Shown: positions 27,075 through 35,667 of the stretch, piece after piece
How positions within the stretch are numbered: position 1 is the stretch's first letter
How the letters are laid out: the number at the start of each line of letters is the position of its first letter
Assembly (NCBI GenBank): GCA_017480345.1
Contig: JAFVAU010000010.1
Span: 40,083-104,082 of the forward strand
Length of the DNA stretch: 64,000 nucleotides
Direction of reading: 5' to 3'
Source of the DNA: Bacteroidales bacterium
Lineage (GTDB): Bacteria > Bacteroidota > Bacteroidia > Bacteroidales > UBA932
The notes under the pieces: generated by a model
Databases searched by the model: none
Told to the model about the DNA's origin: nothing
The model's input: the letters and a program-made list of their open reading frames with translations, nothing else
Translations under genes and position numbers: made by a program

Positions 27075-27892
27075 TATCCTAGTCCGGCCAGGTCGGAGAA
27101 CAAAAATCCCTCTCCCTTCTTTTCCGTAATCTTTTCTTTATCGATGCGGCACAGACGGTGGGTATCGGCCTCAAAAAGGAGCTTGTAGCACAGCTGTCCG
27201 GCTTCCGGCAGGGCGGGGGCGATGACATAACCCACCAGTGCATCAGAGGTGAATTCCTGGTAGCGGGCATCGGCCTGCTCTTCCGGCACGATGTGCAGGG
27301 CGCTGTTCTTCGCCAGCTTCTGGAGGTCTTTTTCCTTTAGGGCCGATGAAAGGTCTTCCTGCGCAACATACACTTCCTTCCCTTTGAACTTGGCGCGCGT
27401 GTTGAACCAGCCGCTCATCATATAGGCTGTCTTTTCGGATTCCATGGCCGCCAGGGTGAAATCCTGGATGGCCTGGACGATGCCGCCCAGGTAGACCAAA
27501 TCCCGCGAAGAGGTTCCCAAGGCCGATGAAATGGGCAGGGTGATGACTTCGTGCATGTCCGAGATGCCTTTGAGGGCCTGCGGGCCGCCTTTGACCAGGG
27601 TAAGGAGCATGAGCCCCTCGCTTTCCACGGGGATAAGAAAGTAATAATCCTCGCTGGTCTTGAGCTTTTCGAACTGTTCCAGGGAACAGAACTCGAAGGT
27701 GGTGGAGGTCCAGACGTTCACCACCTCCTGTTTCAGGGCGCTGCACAGGACTTCGTCTCCGCTCATGACCACCTTGGTCATTTTGTCCAGGAAGTCGGAG
27801 AGGCGGTATTTTCGGGTGCTCACCTGTCCCTGGGCCATCAGGCTGAGGCTCATCAGGAGGGCGAGGAAGATGCTGGCTGTTCTTTTCATCAT
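27074..27892 (-). CDS. Secreted protein of unknown function (272 residues)
   Basis: A signal peptide (MMKRTASIFLALLMSLSLMAQ) is followed by a mixed alpha/beta protein with no further membrane segment. I do not recognise a family. It sits between the TonB-like gene (ATGA overlap) and the M16 peptidase gene (TAATG overlap), so the three are translated together and may act in one envelope process. Confidence 0.7.
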   Translation of the reverse strand: MMKRTASIFLALLMSLSLMAQGQVSTRKYRLSDFLDKMTKVVMSGDEVLCSALKQEVVNVWTSTTFEFCSLEQFEKLKTSEDYYFLIPVESEGLMLLTLVKGGPQALKGISDMHEVITLPISSALGTSSRDLVYLGGIVQAIQDFTLAAMESEKTAYMMSGWFNTRAKFKGKEVYVAQEDLSSALKEKDLQKLAKNSALHIVPEEQADARYQEFTSDALVGYVIAPALPEAGQLCYKLLFEADTHRLCRIDKEKITEKKGEGFLFSDLAGLG

Positions 27893-28599
27893 TGGGCGAT
27901 AAAGGCGTATGTTATGGTTCCCATCTGCCGGGCGGGGGCTGTGGTGGAAGAGGAGAACTTGGACAGGCGGGCGGCCCGCACGGCAAAGGTCCTGAGGCAG
28001 CTGTCCGATGTGGAAAGCCCGTCGTCCACCTTGGCGTTGACCACGTCTCCCCGGTTGTTCACCGTAATGATCACCGTCACCTCTCCGGCTCCGTAGCAGC
28101 GGTAGGCCGGGATGGGAAGGCGGGAGGCCTTTCTTCCGTCCAGGCTCCAGGAAAGGACCGAGGGGCCGCTGTAGGCCTGTATCTGCTGTTTTTCCTGGGG
28201 CCGATGCTCCGGCTGGGCGGTGCTGATGAAGGACTCGGGGTCTTCCTGTCGGCTCTGACCATCCTTCAACTCTTGTGCCAGGCGCTCCGCTTCCTTGTAG
28301 AGTTCGTCGGCATTGATGCCCTTGTCATCCTTGAGGGCGCTGCGGTCCACCGTCACGTTGCGGATGGGGACGCCCTGCGCCGCGGCTATAAGGCGCTCAA
28401 GCTGCTGAGCCGTGGCTTCCTCAAACTTTTGCTGCGCTTCAATGCGTTCTTTCTCCTCTTGCCGGGTAAAGTCCAGCACAAAGCTGTTTTCCCGCGTGAG
28501 TTCCTGGCCGATCCGGACTGCGAGCAGTACAATAATCACCGCGAGATGAACACTCACGGTGATATACAGGCCTGCTTTCCGGTCCGGGGTCAGTTTCAT
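27889..28599 (-). CDS. TonB-like energy transducer protein
   Basis: The 236-residue protein has one N-terminal membrane helix (about 10-27), a charged coiled-coil region (about 45-135) and a C-terminal domain from about 160 with IPAYRCYGAGEVTVIITVNNRGDVVNAKVD, the pattern of a TonB C-terminal domain. The proline-rich spacer of classical TonB is missing. It may couple to the ExbB/ExbD proteins encoded at 31393-33717. Both ends overlap neighbours by four bases (ATGA). Confidence 0.75.
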   Translation of the reverse strand: MKLTPDRKAGLYITVSVHLAVIIVLLAVRIGQELTRENSFVLDFTRQEEKERIEAQQKFEEATAQQLERLIAAAQGVPIRNVTVDRSALKDDKGINADELYKEAERLAQELKDGQSRQEDPESFISTAQPEHRPQEKQQIQAYSGPSVLSWSLDGRKASRLPIPAYRCYGAGEVTVIITVNNRGDVVNAKVDDGLSTSDSCLRTFAVRAARLSKFSSSTTAPARQMGTITYAFIAQ

Positions 28600-29231
28600 T
28601 TCTTGCGCCTCCCTTTCTTCTTCTGGCTCAGGGCTTTTTCTACCGTATTGGTGATGATGTCAATGGCAACCTTGTTGTGACCGCCCTGCGGCACAATCAC
28701 GTCTGCATACCGCTTGGACGGTTCGATGAACTGCAGGTGCATGGGTTTCACCGTGTCGCAGTAGTGCTCGATGGCCGTTTCGATGGTGCGCCCGCGCTCC
28801 GCGATGTCCCGCACGATGATGCGCATGAGGCGGTCGTCGTCATCGGCATCCACGAAAATCTTGATGTTCATCTGGTCCCGGAGCTCCTTGCAGGTGAAGA
28901 TGAGGATGCCTTCCACGATGATGACCTCGTCCGGCTCCACCGTTACGGTTTCCGTGGTGGAACGGGAGCAGGTGATGTAGGAGTATACCGGCTGCTCAAT
29001 GGTTTTTCCGCTCTTGAGCTCCCGCACCTGCTGGCACATCAGTTTCCAGTCTATGGCGTCGGGGTGGTCAAAGTTGATGTTCTTGCGTTCCGCCTCGGGA
29101 ACGTGGCTGGAGTCTTTGTAGTAGGAATCCTGGGGAATCACTACCACTCTGCCTTGCAGCTGGTTCACGATGGCCTTGACCACGGTGGTCTTTCCGGAGC
29201 CGGAACCTCCGGCGATGCCGATAACTAACAT
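28596..29231 (-). CDS. udk: Uridine kinase
   Basis: The 211-residue P-loop kinase phosphorylates uridine and cytidine for pyrimidine salvage. The P-loop is GGSGSGKT (8-15); PQDSYYKD and the NFDHPDAID segment that binds substrate are intact, and the C-terminus is very basic (KKKGRRKK). It lies 12 nt after asnS and overlaps the TonB-like gene by four bases, so it joins asnS to the envelope genes in one unit. Confidence 0.93.
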   Translation of the reverse strand: MLVIGIAGGSGSGKTTVVKAIVNQLQGRVVVIPQDSYYKDSSHVPEAERKNINFDHPDAIDWKLMCQQVRELKSGKTIEQPVYSYITCSRSTTETVTVEPDEVIIVEGILIFTCKELRDQMNIKIFVDADDDDRLMRIIVRDIAERGRTIETAIEHYCDTVKPMHLQFIEPSKRYADVIVPQGGHNKVAIDIITNTVEKALSQKKKGRRKK

Positions 29232-29243
29232 GGGTATAGAGGT

Positions 29244-30647
29244 TTAGAATTCAGCGTTTTTGGGGGTCCTGGGGAAGGGAATGACGTCACGGATGTTGGC
29301 CATACCGGTGACGAACAGGAGCAGGCGCTCGAAGCCCAGGCCGAAGCCGCTGTGCGGAACACTGCCATAGCGGCGGGTGTCTATGTACCATTCCAGGTTC
29401 TTGCGGGACATGCCCAGCTCCTCAATCCTGGCTTCCAGTTTCTCCAGGGACGCCTCACGCTCGCTTCCGCCGATGATTTCTCCAATCTTGGGGAAGAGCA
29501 CGTCCATGCCGCGGACGGTGCGGCCGTCCTCGTTCTGCTTCATGTAGAAGGCCTTGATGTCCTTGGGGAAGTCTATGAGGATGACGGGCTTGCAGAAGTG
29601 CTTCTCTACCAGATAACGCTCGTGCTCGCTCTGGAAGTCCGTTCCCCAGTGCACCGGGTACTCGAACTTCACGCCGTCTGCGACGGCTTTTTCCAGAATC
29701 TCCACGGCTTCGGTATAGGTGACGCGCTGGAAGGGAATGCCCAGTACGCTCTGCATCCTTTCGATGAGTCCCTCGTCGTACTTGTCGTTGAGGAACTTCA
29801 GGTCTTCCATGCAGTGGTCCAGGGCCCATTGAACCAGGAATTTCACGAATTCTTCGGCCAGCTCCATATTGTCATTGATGTCGTAGAAGGCCATTTCGGG
29901 CTCAATCATCCAGAACTCCGCCAGGTGGCGCGGGGTGTTGGAGTTTTCTGCCCGGAAGGTGGGGCCGAAGGTGTAGATTTCACCTACCGCCGTGGCGCCC
30001 AACTCGCCTTCCAGCTGACCGGAAACCGTGAGGGAGGTCTTCTTGCCGAAGAAGTCTTTGCTGAAGTCTACGTTGCCCTTCTTGTCCAGCGGGATGTTCT
30101 TCAGGTCCAGGGTGGTTACCTGGAACATGTCTCCGGCGCCCTCGGCATCGCTTTCCGTGATAAGGGGGGTGTGGAGATAGACAAAGCCCTTCTGGTTAAA
30201 GAAGGTGTGGATGGCGAAGGCCATCTGGTTGCGGATTCTCAGGACGGCGCCGAAGGTGTTGGTCCTCAGGCGCATGTGGGCCACGCTGCGGAGGTATTCC
30301 AGGGTGGTGTCCTTTTTCTGGAGGGGGAAGCGCATAGGGTCGCACTCTCCCAGCACCTGGATGTCCGTAGCCTGGATTTCAACGGCCTGGCCGCTGCCCA
30401 TGGATTCTACCAGTTTTCCCCGGACGGCCAGGGAGGCGCCCGTGGTTATCTTCTTGAAGAGCTCTTCGTCAAAGAGTTCCGTGTTAGCGACTATCTGAAT
30501 ATTGGCAATGGTGGAGCCGTCGTTGAGGGCGATGAACTTTACCTGTTTGTTGCCTCTTTTGGTGCGGACCCAGCCTTTGGCCAAGACCTCAATGCCCGGC
30601 TTTTCGCTGAGGAGAGCCTTGATTTTGGTTCTTTTTAGAGTTTCCAT
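29244..30647 (-). CDS. asnS: Asparaginyl-tRNA synthetase
   Basis: I chose the ATG at 30647 ([13 protein letters not shown]), about 22 nt after a TATCTTTG box; the frame extends upstream through that box without conserved sequence. The 467-residue class II enzyme has an N-terminal OB anticodon-binding domain, motif 2 [21 protein letters not shown] and motif 3 GFGLGFERL. Its first 59 bases overlap the end of the upstream HTH gene in another frame. It is first in an operon with udk and the envelope genes. Confidence 0.95.
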   Translation of the reverse strand: METLKRTKIKALLSEKPGIEVLAKGWVRTKRGNKQVKFIALNDGSTIANIQIVANTELFDEELFKKITTGASLAVRGKLVESMGSGQAVEIQATDIQVLGECDPMRFPLQKKDTTLEYLRSVAHMRLRTNTFGAVLRIRNQMAFAIHTFFNQKGFVYLHTPLITESDAEGAGDMFQVTTLDLKNIPLDKKGNVDFSKDFFGKKTSLTVSGQLEGELGATAVGEIYTFGPTFRAENSNTPRHLAEFWMIEPEMAFYDINDNMELAEEFVKFLVQWALDHCMEDLKFLNDKYDEGLIERMQSVLGIPFQRVTYTEAVEILEKAVADGVKFEYPVHWGTDFQSEHERYLVEKHFCKPVILIDFPKDIKAFYMKQNEDGRTVRGMDVLFPKIGEIIGGSEREASLEKLEARIEELGMSRKNLEWYIDTRRYGSVPHSGFGLGFERLLLFVTGMANIRDVIPFPRTPKNAEF

Positions 30648-31146
30648 AGAATGCTTTGCTACTATCTTGCAAAGATAGCATTTCTTTACCAATTCGGCAA
30701 CCTTTCTTGGGCAGGAGTGCCAGGTACTCGTCCTTTCTTTTTGAGTGCCGGCGGATGATTTTGTAGCGCAGCCGGGTGCGGATCACGCTCACGGAATTCT
30801 TGCAGGAAACGCCGATGAGGCGGAACGTGATGTCGTTGTTGAATCCCACGGCCGTGTAACTGAAAACCAGGAGTTCCTCCATGCGGATGGTGGGGAAGTC
30901 TTCCCGGAGCGAGGTGATGAGTCCGCCGGTCTTGGCATCCACCAGGTCCTGGAGGAGCCCGGTTCCGTCCGGTCCGCCCAAAATGAGCCGGAGCAGTTCA
31001 TTCATTCTTTTTTCCCGGCTTTCTACATTTTCATAATGCAGGTCTTTAACATAAATCCATTCCGTGAGCCAGACATTCAGAAATAGTAACTGGTCATGCA
31101 ACTCCTTCTTTGTTTCAAAGAGCTTTTTCGTTTCGTCCTTTTTCAT
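30589..31146 (-). CDS. Orphan HTH regulator-like protein overlapping asnS
   Basis: I chose the ATG at 31146 ([16 protein letters not shown]). The 185-residue protein has an N-terminal coiled coil and a C-terminal region with [20 protein letters not shown] then [17 protein letters not shown], the HTH pattern at the end of Bacteroidetes TPR- or sensor-linked regulators, followed by [10 protein letters not shown]. Here it lacks any sensor or membrane part. The last about 20 residues are read inside asnS in a different frame, and the asnS promoter box lies within its coding sequence. It may be a trimmed remnant of a larger regulator. Confidence 0.6.
   Translation of the reverse strand: MKKDETKKLFETKKELHDQLLFLNVWLTEWIYVKDLHYENVESREKRMNELLRLILGGPDGTGLLQDLVDAKTGGLITSLREDFPTIRMEELLVFSYTAVGFNNDITFRLIGVSCKNSVSVIRTRLRYKIIRRHSKRKDEYLALLPKKGCRIGKEMLSLQDSSKAFYGNSKKNQNQGSPQRKAGH
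30670..30677 (-). promoter_or_regulatory. -7 promoter box of asnS within a dyad
   Basis: TATCTTTG on the minus strand, 22 nt before the asnS ATG. It is part of a perfect dyad CTATCTT-GCA-AAGATAG at 30662-30678 that could serve as an operator. Confidence 0.6.
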
Positions 31147-31255
31147 AATTTGTGTGGTTTGAATCAGGACGTAAAAATAATTGACCAATAAAGGATTAAG
31201 AAAAAAATGACCGGAAAAGAAATTTCACGTTAATTGTTTGGTTTATAATTATTTA

Positions 31256-31293
31256 GGCCGATTTTCGAAAAGCAGGATCCGGTAGAATCGGCC
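31256..31293. repeat. Inverted pair of GGCCGATT / AATCGGCC
   Basis: GGCCGATT (31256-31263) and AATCGGCC (31286-31293) are perfect inverted 8-mers in the gap between the HTH gene and the exb terminator (31147-31392). The unit is the heptamer that is over-represented throughout the window. No gene is visible in this gap. Confidence 0.55.
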
Positions 31294-31335
31294 CCTGAGG
31301 CATGCTGGCTGCGGTTTCAGTTGAAATTTATTTCT

Positions 31336-31370
31336 ACGAAAAAGAGCAGCCCCTGACGGAACTGCTCTTT
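31336..31370 (-). terminator. Terminator of the exb operon
   Basis: On the minus strand AAAGAGCAG (31370-31362) pairs with CTGCTCTTT (31349-31341), and the T-run continues into TTC. It is 23 nt past the stop of the last exbD gene. Confidence 0.75.
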
Positions 31371-31392
31371 CACAATGCTATTCGATGTCCGA

Positions 31393-31866
31393 TTAGTCCT
31401 GCGCAGGTTTTCTGGCAGCGTACATAATCTTAAGGGCGGAGCAGCGACGCAGCTCCTGCTTGACATCGGAAACGATACCCATGCGGACGTCCTGGTCTAC
31501 GCGGAGGTTCACGGTCATCAGGGACCGCTCGGCCTCGGACATGGCGTCACGCTCGGCAGCGATGAAGTCGCGGATGTCGGCCACGCTCTTGAAAGAATCG
31601 TTGAGCTGGATACGGGCGTCAGTACCGAATTTAGCCTGATACTGGAGAGTAGGGCTACCGATATTGATGTTGGCGCTGAGGTCCTTGCGCTCCAGTTTGG
31701 CAACCTCGGATGCGACGGGCATGGTCACTTTGACCTTCTGCTCGGTTTCACGCATCTGGGTGGTCACCATGAAGAAGAACAGGAGCATGAACACGATATC
31801 GGACAGGGAGTTGGATGATGCCTGCGGGACTTCCTTCTTATTGCTGGAATTTCCAAATTTTGACAT
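31393..31866 (-). CDS. exbD: ExbD/TolR-family protein, second copy
   Basis: The 157-residue protein has one N-terminal membrane helix with the proton-path aspartate (NSLSDIVFMLLFFFMVTT, Asp23) and a periplasmic C-terminal domain. ExbD and ExbB form the proton-driven motor for TonB- or Tol-type systems. It is last of a four-gene operon and differs clearly from the preceding exbD in length and sequence, so the two may form mixed assemblies. Confidence 0.88.
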   Translation of the reverse strand: MSKFGNSSNKKEVPQASSNSLSDIVFMLLFFFMVTTQMRETEQKVKVTMPVASEVAKLERKDLSANINIGSPTLQYQAKFGTDARIQLNDSFKSVADIRDFIAAERDAMSEAERSLMTVNLRVDQDVRMGIVSDVKQELRRCSALKIMYAARKPAQD

Positions 31867-31881
31867 AATGCTTATCTCCTA

Positions 31882-32448
31882 TTATTTTTTACCGGTATCC
31901 TTAGGCTCGGCCTCGGAAATGTTCTGAGGAACGGCCTTCTTCACAATATCCTGCTCCTCCTCGGAGAGGCGGGAGAACTTCTTGCCGTAGTTGGCTCTGG
32001 AGAATTCGTCTCGGAGTTCGTTCACGGCCTTCACCAATTCGTTCTGCACTGCAATGTAGGCCTGGTAGGAAGTACCACGGTCGTTCTGCAGGGAGATAAC
32101 GCCCTTGGAGACCATATAGGTTTTGCCTTCAATCTCCTTGGCTTCCTTTTCGGGAAGGTTGGGGTCGTTGGTGGGGTTGGTGAGGAACTCTTTGATTTTA
32201 TCTTTCAAGAGAGAGATGTCCATGGCTTCGCTACCGGCAAACAGCTTATCGGCAGAGTTGATTCTGACGATGATGATGTTACGGCGGTTCACCTTCTGGT
32301 CCTGCACCTGATTGGAGTCAGGGATAGGGGGAAGGCGGCGCTGCAGACCCGACTGGTCTCCCATGGTAGTAGTCATGAGGAAGTAGCACAGGAGCAGGAA
32401 TGCAATGTCAGCCGTGGAACCGATTGCTTGGAAATTTCTTCTTGCCAT
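31882..32448 (-). CDS. exbD: ExbD/TolR-family protein, first copy
   Basis: The 188-residue protein has one membrane helix with the conserved aspartate (STADIAFLLLCYFLMTTTM, Asp14) and a longer periplasmic part containing a lysine/glutamate-rich insert before the C-terminal fold. It pairs with exbB (32932-33717) and with the second exbD 15 nt downstream. Confidence 0.88.
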   Translation of the reverse strand: MARRNFQAIGSTADIAFLLLCYFLMTTTMGDQSGLQRRLPPIPDSNQVQDQKVNRRNIIIVRINSADKLFAGSEAMDISLLKDKIKEFLTNPTNDPNLPEKEAKEIEGKTYMVSKGVISLQNDRGTSYQAYIAVQNELVKAVNELRDEFSRANYGKKFSRLSEEEQDIVKKAVPQNISEAEPKDTGKK

Positions 32449-32456
32449 GGTTCAAA

Positions 32457-32906
32457 TTACTTTTTATTGCGGATGGTCATGAGAACTTCACCTACGATGA
32501 TGGACAGGATGGCTGCGCCACCAACGATGTAGGCCATGTTCAGGATGGTGTCGGTCATCTTAAGCTCGGTAGCGGTAGGGAGCTTGGCGCCGGAGAAGCC
32601 CACAGCGGGGGCTCCGGAGGCCAGCAGGTAGCAGATGCCGAAGAGGACGGCTGCGCCCACTACTGCGATTCCGATCTTGATGAGGCCTTTGGGATTTGTG
32701 GTGGCCGTTACATACAGGCCCAAGCAAATCACAGCAGCAAGAGCGATGCCCAGAACAATGTATGCCCAGTAGAGCAGGACATTGGTTGCGGCGCCGTCGT
32801 TGGCCTCAAATCCCGTGAAGAAACCCCAGACCAGCACGCAGATGCTCAGGATCATCAGGACCCAAAGAACAATCTTGAAAATTTTAGCGTATTTCTGGTT
32901 TTCCAT
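32457..32906 (-). CDS. Four-helix membrane protein of the exb operon
   Basis: The 149-residue protein is almost wholly membrane: helices near 10-30, 43-63, 74-95 and 120-143, with short loops. It lies between exbB and the first exbD, a position where Bacteroidetes exb clusters often carry a small integral membrane protein of unknown role. No catalytic residues stand out. Confidence 0.75.
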   Translation of the reverse strand: MENQKYAKIFKIVLWVLMILSICVLVWGFFTGFEANDGAATNVLLYWAYIVLGIALAAVICLGLYVTATTNPKGLIKIGIAVVGAAVLFGICYLLASGAPAVGFSGAKLPTATELKMTDTILNMAYIVGGAAILSIIVGEVLMTIRNKK

Positions 32907-32931
32907 TGTATAAGGAATTAAAGGGGTTTAC

Positions 32932-33717
32932 TTACTTCTTGTTGTTGAATTTGACCATGGTGTCCACGAAGCGGATGGAAGAGTCTTCCATGTCGATGGA
33001 CAGAGCGTCGATCTTGGCAATGATATAGTTGTAGAAGATCTGGAGAATCATAGCGACGATGAGACCGCCCACAGTGGTGATGAGGGCCACCTTCATACCG
33101 CCGGCCACAACGTTCGGGGAAATGTCACCGGCAGCCTGGATGGCGTCGAAGGCCTGGATCATACCGATAACGGTACCGAGGAATCCGAGGGACGGGGCGA
33201 TGGAGATGAACAGACCAATCCAGCTGAGGCCGTTCTCCATGAGGCTCATCTGAACGCCGCCATAGGAGACGATGGTCTTTTCTACCACGTCAACACCCTG
33301 GTCTGCACGGAGGAGACCCTGATAGAAGATGCTGGCAACGGGACCGCGGGTTTCACGGCAAACTTTCTTGGCTTCTTCGATGCCACCCTTGGCCAGAGCA
33401 GCCTCGACATCCTCGAGGAGCTTGGTGGTGTTGGTCTTGGAGAAGGCCAGATAGAGGATGCGCTCAATAGCGAGGGCCATACCGATGATCAGGCAGATGA
33501 TGATCAGGGACATGAAGCCGGCGCCACCTTCGATGAACTTGGTCTTGAGGGCCTGGTGGAGCGGAACTTCCTCACCGGAACCGGCGAAAAGGTCCACAAC
33601 CTCATCGGCTTCCTGCTCCTGGGCGGCGGGTGCGGCACCCTCTTCCTGAGCGAAAGCAATGTTTGCAGTGAAGGTCATGAGACCGGCTACTGCCAAAAAC
33701 ATGAAAAGCTTTTTCAT
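32932..33717 (-). CDS. exbB: ExbB/TolQ/MotA-family proton channel protein
   Basis: The 261-residue protein has a cleaved signal peptide (MKKLFMFLAVAGLMTFTANIAFA), an acidic spacer (about 24-52), three membrane helices (near 65-87, 160-185 and 205-228) and the family segment SLGFLGTVIGMIQAFDAI. It forms the energising complex with ExbD. The signal peptide plus acidic spacer is usual in Bacteroidetes ExbB. It is first in the operon; I could not identify a clear -7 box in the 100-bp upstream gap. Confidence 0.92.
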   Translation of the reverse strand: MKKLFMFLAVAGLMTFTANIAFAQEEGAAPAAQEQEADEVVDLFAGSGEEVPLHQALKTKFIEGGAGFMSLIIICLIIGMALAIERILYLAFSKTNTTKLLEDVEAALAKGGIEEAKKVCRETRGPVASIFYQGLLRADQGVDVVEKTIVSYGGVQMSLMENGLSWIGLFISIAPSLGFLGTVIGMIQAFDAIQAAGDISPNVVAGGMKVALITTVGGLIVAMILQIFYNYIIAKIDALSIDMEDSSIRFVDTMVKFNNKK

Positions 33718-33820
33718 AATGGTTTTTGTGTTGTTAGTTAAATAGAATTAGTTAGTAATAAATTATTGTCAAATTCAATTTGTCGTGCAATTTAGGAATA
33801 AAATCGGGAAATTCCAAAGA

Positions 33821-34852
33821 TTATTTGCTTATTTCGCCACAAAGGTCCTTTTCCAGCATGGTTTTAACCCATTTGTCCTGGTCGCTCCGGCCCATCAGGC
33901 AGAAGAGTTTTCCCAGGGCGGCCTCGGTGGTGATATCGGCCCCGGACAACACTCCGGCCCGTTTGAGGGCGGCTCCGGTGGCATACAGGTCCATGTTCAC
34001 GGTGCCGGCTTTGCACTGGGTCACATTCAGCAGGATCTTGCCGGACGCGCAGGCTTCGGCGATAATCCGGAGGAACCAGTCTTTGGACAGGGCGTTTCCG
34101 GAGCCGTAGGTTTCCAGGATGACGGCCCGGGTTCCCGGATCGGCCACCACCGAGTGCATTACCTGCGGTGTCATGCCCGGGTGAACCTTCAGGATGGACA
34201 CCCGCGTGTCCAGGTGGGTCTGCACCCGCAGCTGGGCGTCCCAGTACACGGGTTTCCGGATCAGTTCCGTGTTGTAGCGGATGTTGATGCCGGCCTCCGC
34301 CAGGGGAGGGCAGTTGGGCGAGGCGAAGGCGTTGAAGGCCTCGGCGCTGTATTTGGTGGAACGGTTGCCCCTGAGGAGCTTGGAGTCGAAGAAGATGCAC
34401 ACTTCCGGTACGCGGGCGTGGCCCTCGGCATCCTTGGCGGCGGCAATCTCCACGGCCCCTATCAGGTTCTCCTTGCCGTCCGTGCGGGGTACGCCGATGG
34501 GCAGCTGGCTTCCGGTGAACACCACCGGTTTGGTGAGCCCTTCCAGCATGAAACTGAGGGTGGAGGCACTGTAGGCCATGGTATCCGTTCCGTGAAGGAT
34601 CACGAATCCGTCATAGTCTTCATGGCGTTCCGCGATGAGTTCTCCCAGGGCGGTCCAAAGCGAGGGCTCTACGTCTGAAGAGTCTATCAGCGGGTCAAAG
34701 GTGTAGGAGTCCAGCCGGACGTCGAATTTGTTCAGCTCCGGGACTTCCTCCTTGATCTGGCTGAAGTCGAAGGGCTTGAGCGTACCGTCGGAAGGGTCTT
34801 CCTTCATGCCGATGGTACCGCCTGTGTAAATAATAAGGATGGATGAGCTCAT
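33821..34852 (-). CDS. ansA: L-asparaginase, type I
   Basis: The 343-residue enzyme hydrolyses asparagine to aspartate and ammonia. The two threonine signatures are intact: LIIYTGGTIGM (7-17) and ILHGTDTMAYSAS (85-97). There is no signal peptide, so it is cytoplasmic. It overlaps the tatD stop by four bases (ATGA) and shares its nearly leaderless promoter. Its product aspartate is the substrate of the aspartase encoded at 57243-58655. Confidence 0.93.
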   Translation of the reverse strand: MSSSILIIYTGGTIGMKEDPSDGTLKPFDFSQIKEEVPELNKFDVRLDSYTFDPLIDSSDVEPSLWTALGELIAERHEDYDGFVILHGTDTMAYSASTLSFMLEGLTKPVVFTGSQLPIGVPRTDGKENLIGAVEIAAAKDAEGHARVPEVCIFFDSKLLRGNRSTKYSAEAFNAFASPNCPPLAEAGINIRYNTELIRKPVYWDAQLRVQTHLDTRVSILKVHPGMTPQVMHSVVADPGTRAVILETYGSGNALSKDWFLRIIAEACASGKILLNVTQCKAGTVNMDLYATGAALKRAGVLSGADITTEAALGKLFCLMGRSDQDKWVKTMLEKDLCGEISK

Positions 34853-35640
34853 ATTCCGAACAGCGATTCAGCGTTATGTGTGGTGATGGTTTCGATTTCC
34901 CGGAGCGGGAGGCCCTTGATATCGGCCACCTTCCGGCCGATAAGGGGAAGATAGGCGCTCTCGTTGCGCTTCCCCCGGTAGGGGACGGGCGCCAGGTAAG
35001 GGGCGTCGGTCTCCAGGAGGATTTTCTCCAGGGGAATCCTTTCCACCGCCTTGGCCACGGAGGCGTTCTTGAAGGTGACCACCCCGCCGATTCCCACCGA
35101 GAAATCCCCGTAACGGTTAGCCCGCTCATAAATCTCGTAGCTGGAGGTGAAGCAGTGCAGGTTTCCCCTCAGATGCAGGTGCACGCAGTCCGAAAGCACG
35201 GCAAAAAAGTCCTCCCAGGCATCCCTGAGGTGGATATTGACCGGAAGGTTCAGGGCCGATGCCAGCTCCAGCTGCAGCCGCAGCACTTCCTTCTGCTCTT
35301 CCACAAACTCCAGCCCCTCATGATAATCCAGGCCGATTTCACCTATCGCGACGAACCCCGTCATGCCCGGCTCAGACCGGGCATCTCCTGCCGCGATGGC
35401 GAAGACTTGGTCCAACTCTTCCCGCCAGTCGGCCCCCACGGAACCGGGGTACAGGCCCAGCATCTGGAAGAGGACGCCGGGATGCCGCTCCCCGATTTCC
35501 CACATGGCCGGCCGCTCGCGGGAGTCCACATCGGCCTGGATCATCTTGCCCACGCCGGCATCCAGGGCCCTCCCCACCGCCTCCTCGGCATCCGGCAGCA
35601 GCCATTCGTCGTAGAAATGCGTATGCGTGTCCACAAACAT
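34849..35640 (-). CDS. tatD: TatD-family metal-dependent hydrolase
   Basis: The 263-residue TIM-barrel protein has the N-terminal metal motif DTHTH (4-8), the central GEIGLDYH, the HCFTSS segment and LLETDAPYLAP. TatD proteins are DNases or RNases acting in DNA repair or RNA quality control. Residues about 85-95 (GDARSEPGMTG) are encoded by a dispersed palindrome and interrupt the usual link into FVAIGEIGLDY. It is first in tatD-ansA; the -7 box ends 4 nt before the ATG. Confidence 0.92.
   Translation of the reverse strand: MFVDTHTHFYDEWLLPDAEEAVGRALDAGVGKMIQADVDSRERPAMWEIGERHPGVLFQMLGLYPGSVGADWREELDQVFAIAAGDARSEPGMTGFVAIGEIGLDYHEGLEFVEEQKEVLRLQLELASALNLPVNIHLRDAWEDFFAVLSDCVHLHLRGNLHCFTSSYEIYERANRYGDFSVGIGGVVTFKNASVAKAVERIPLEKILLETDAPYLAPVPYRGKRNESAYLPLIGRKVADIKGLPLREIETITTHNAESLFGI
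35358..35390. repeat. Dispersed palindromic element inserted in frame in tatD
   Basis: ATGCCCGG (35363-35370) and CCGGGCAT (35377-35384) around CTCAGA, within CGTCATGCCCGG...CCGGGCATCT. It is near-identical to the intergenic copy at 6936-6956. The 33-nt insertion keeps the frame. Confidence 0.8.
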
Positions 35641-35644
35641 GCCA

Positions 35645-35652
35645 CAAAGATA
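35645..35652 (-). promoter_or_regulatory. -7 promoter box of tatD-ansA
   Basis: TATCTTTG on the minus strand ends 4 nt before the tatD ATG, predicting a leaderless or nearly leaderless mRNA. Confidence 0.65.
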
Positions 35653-35667
35653 CGAAAAAAAGCTCCG

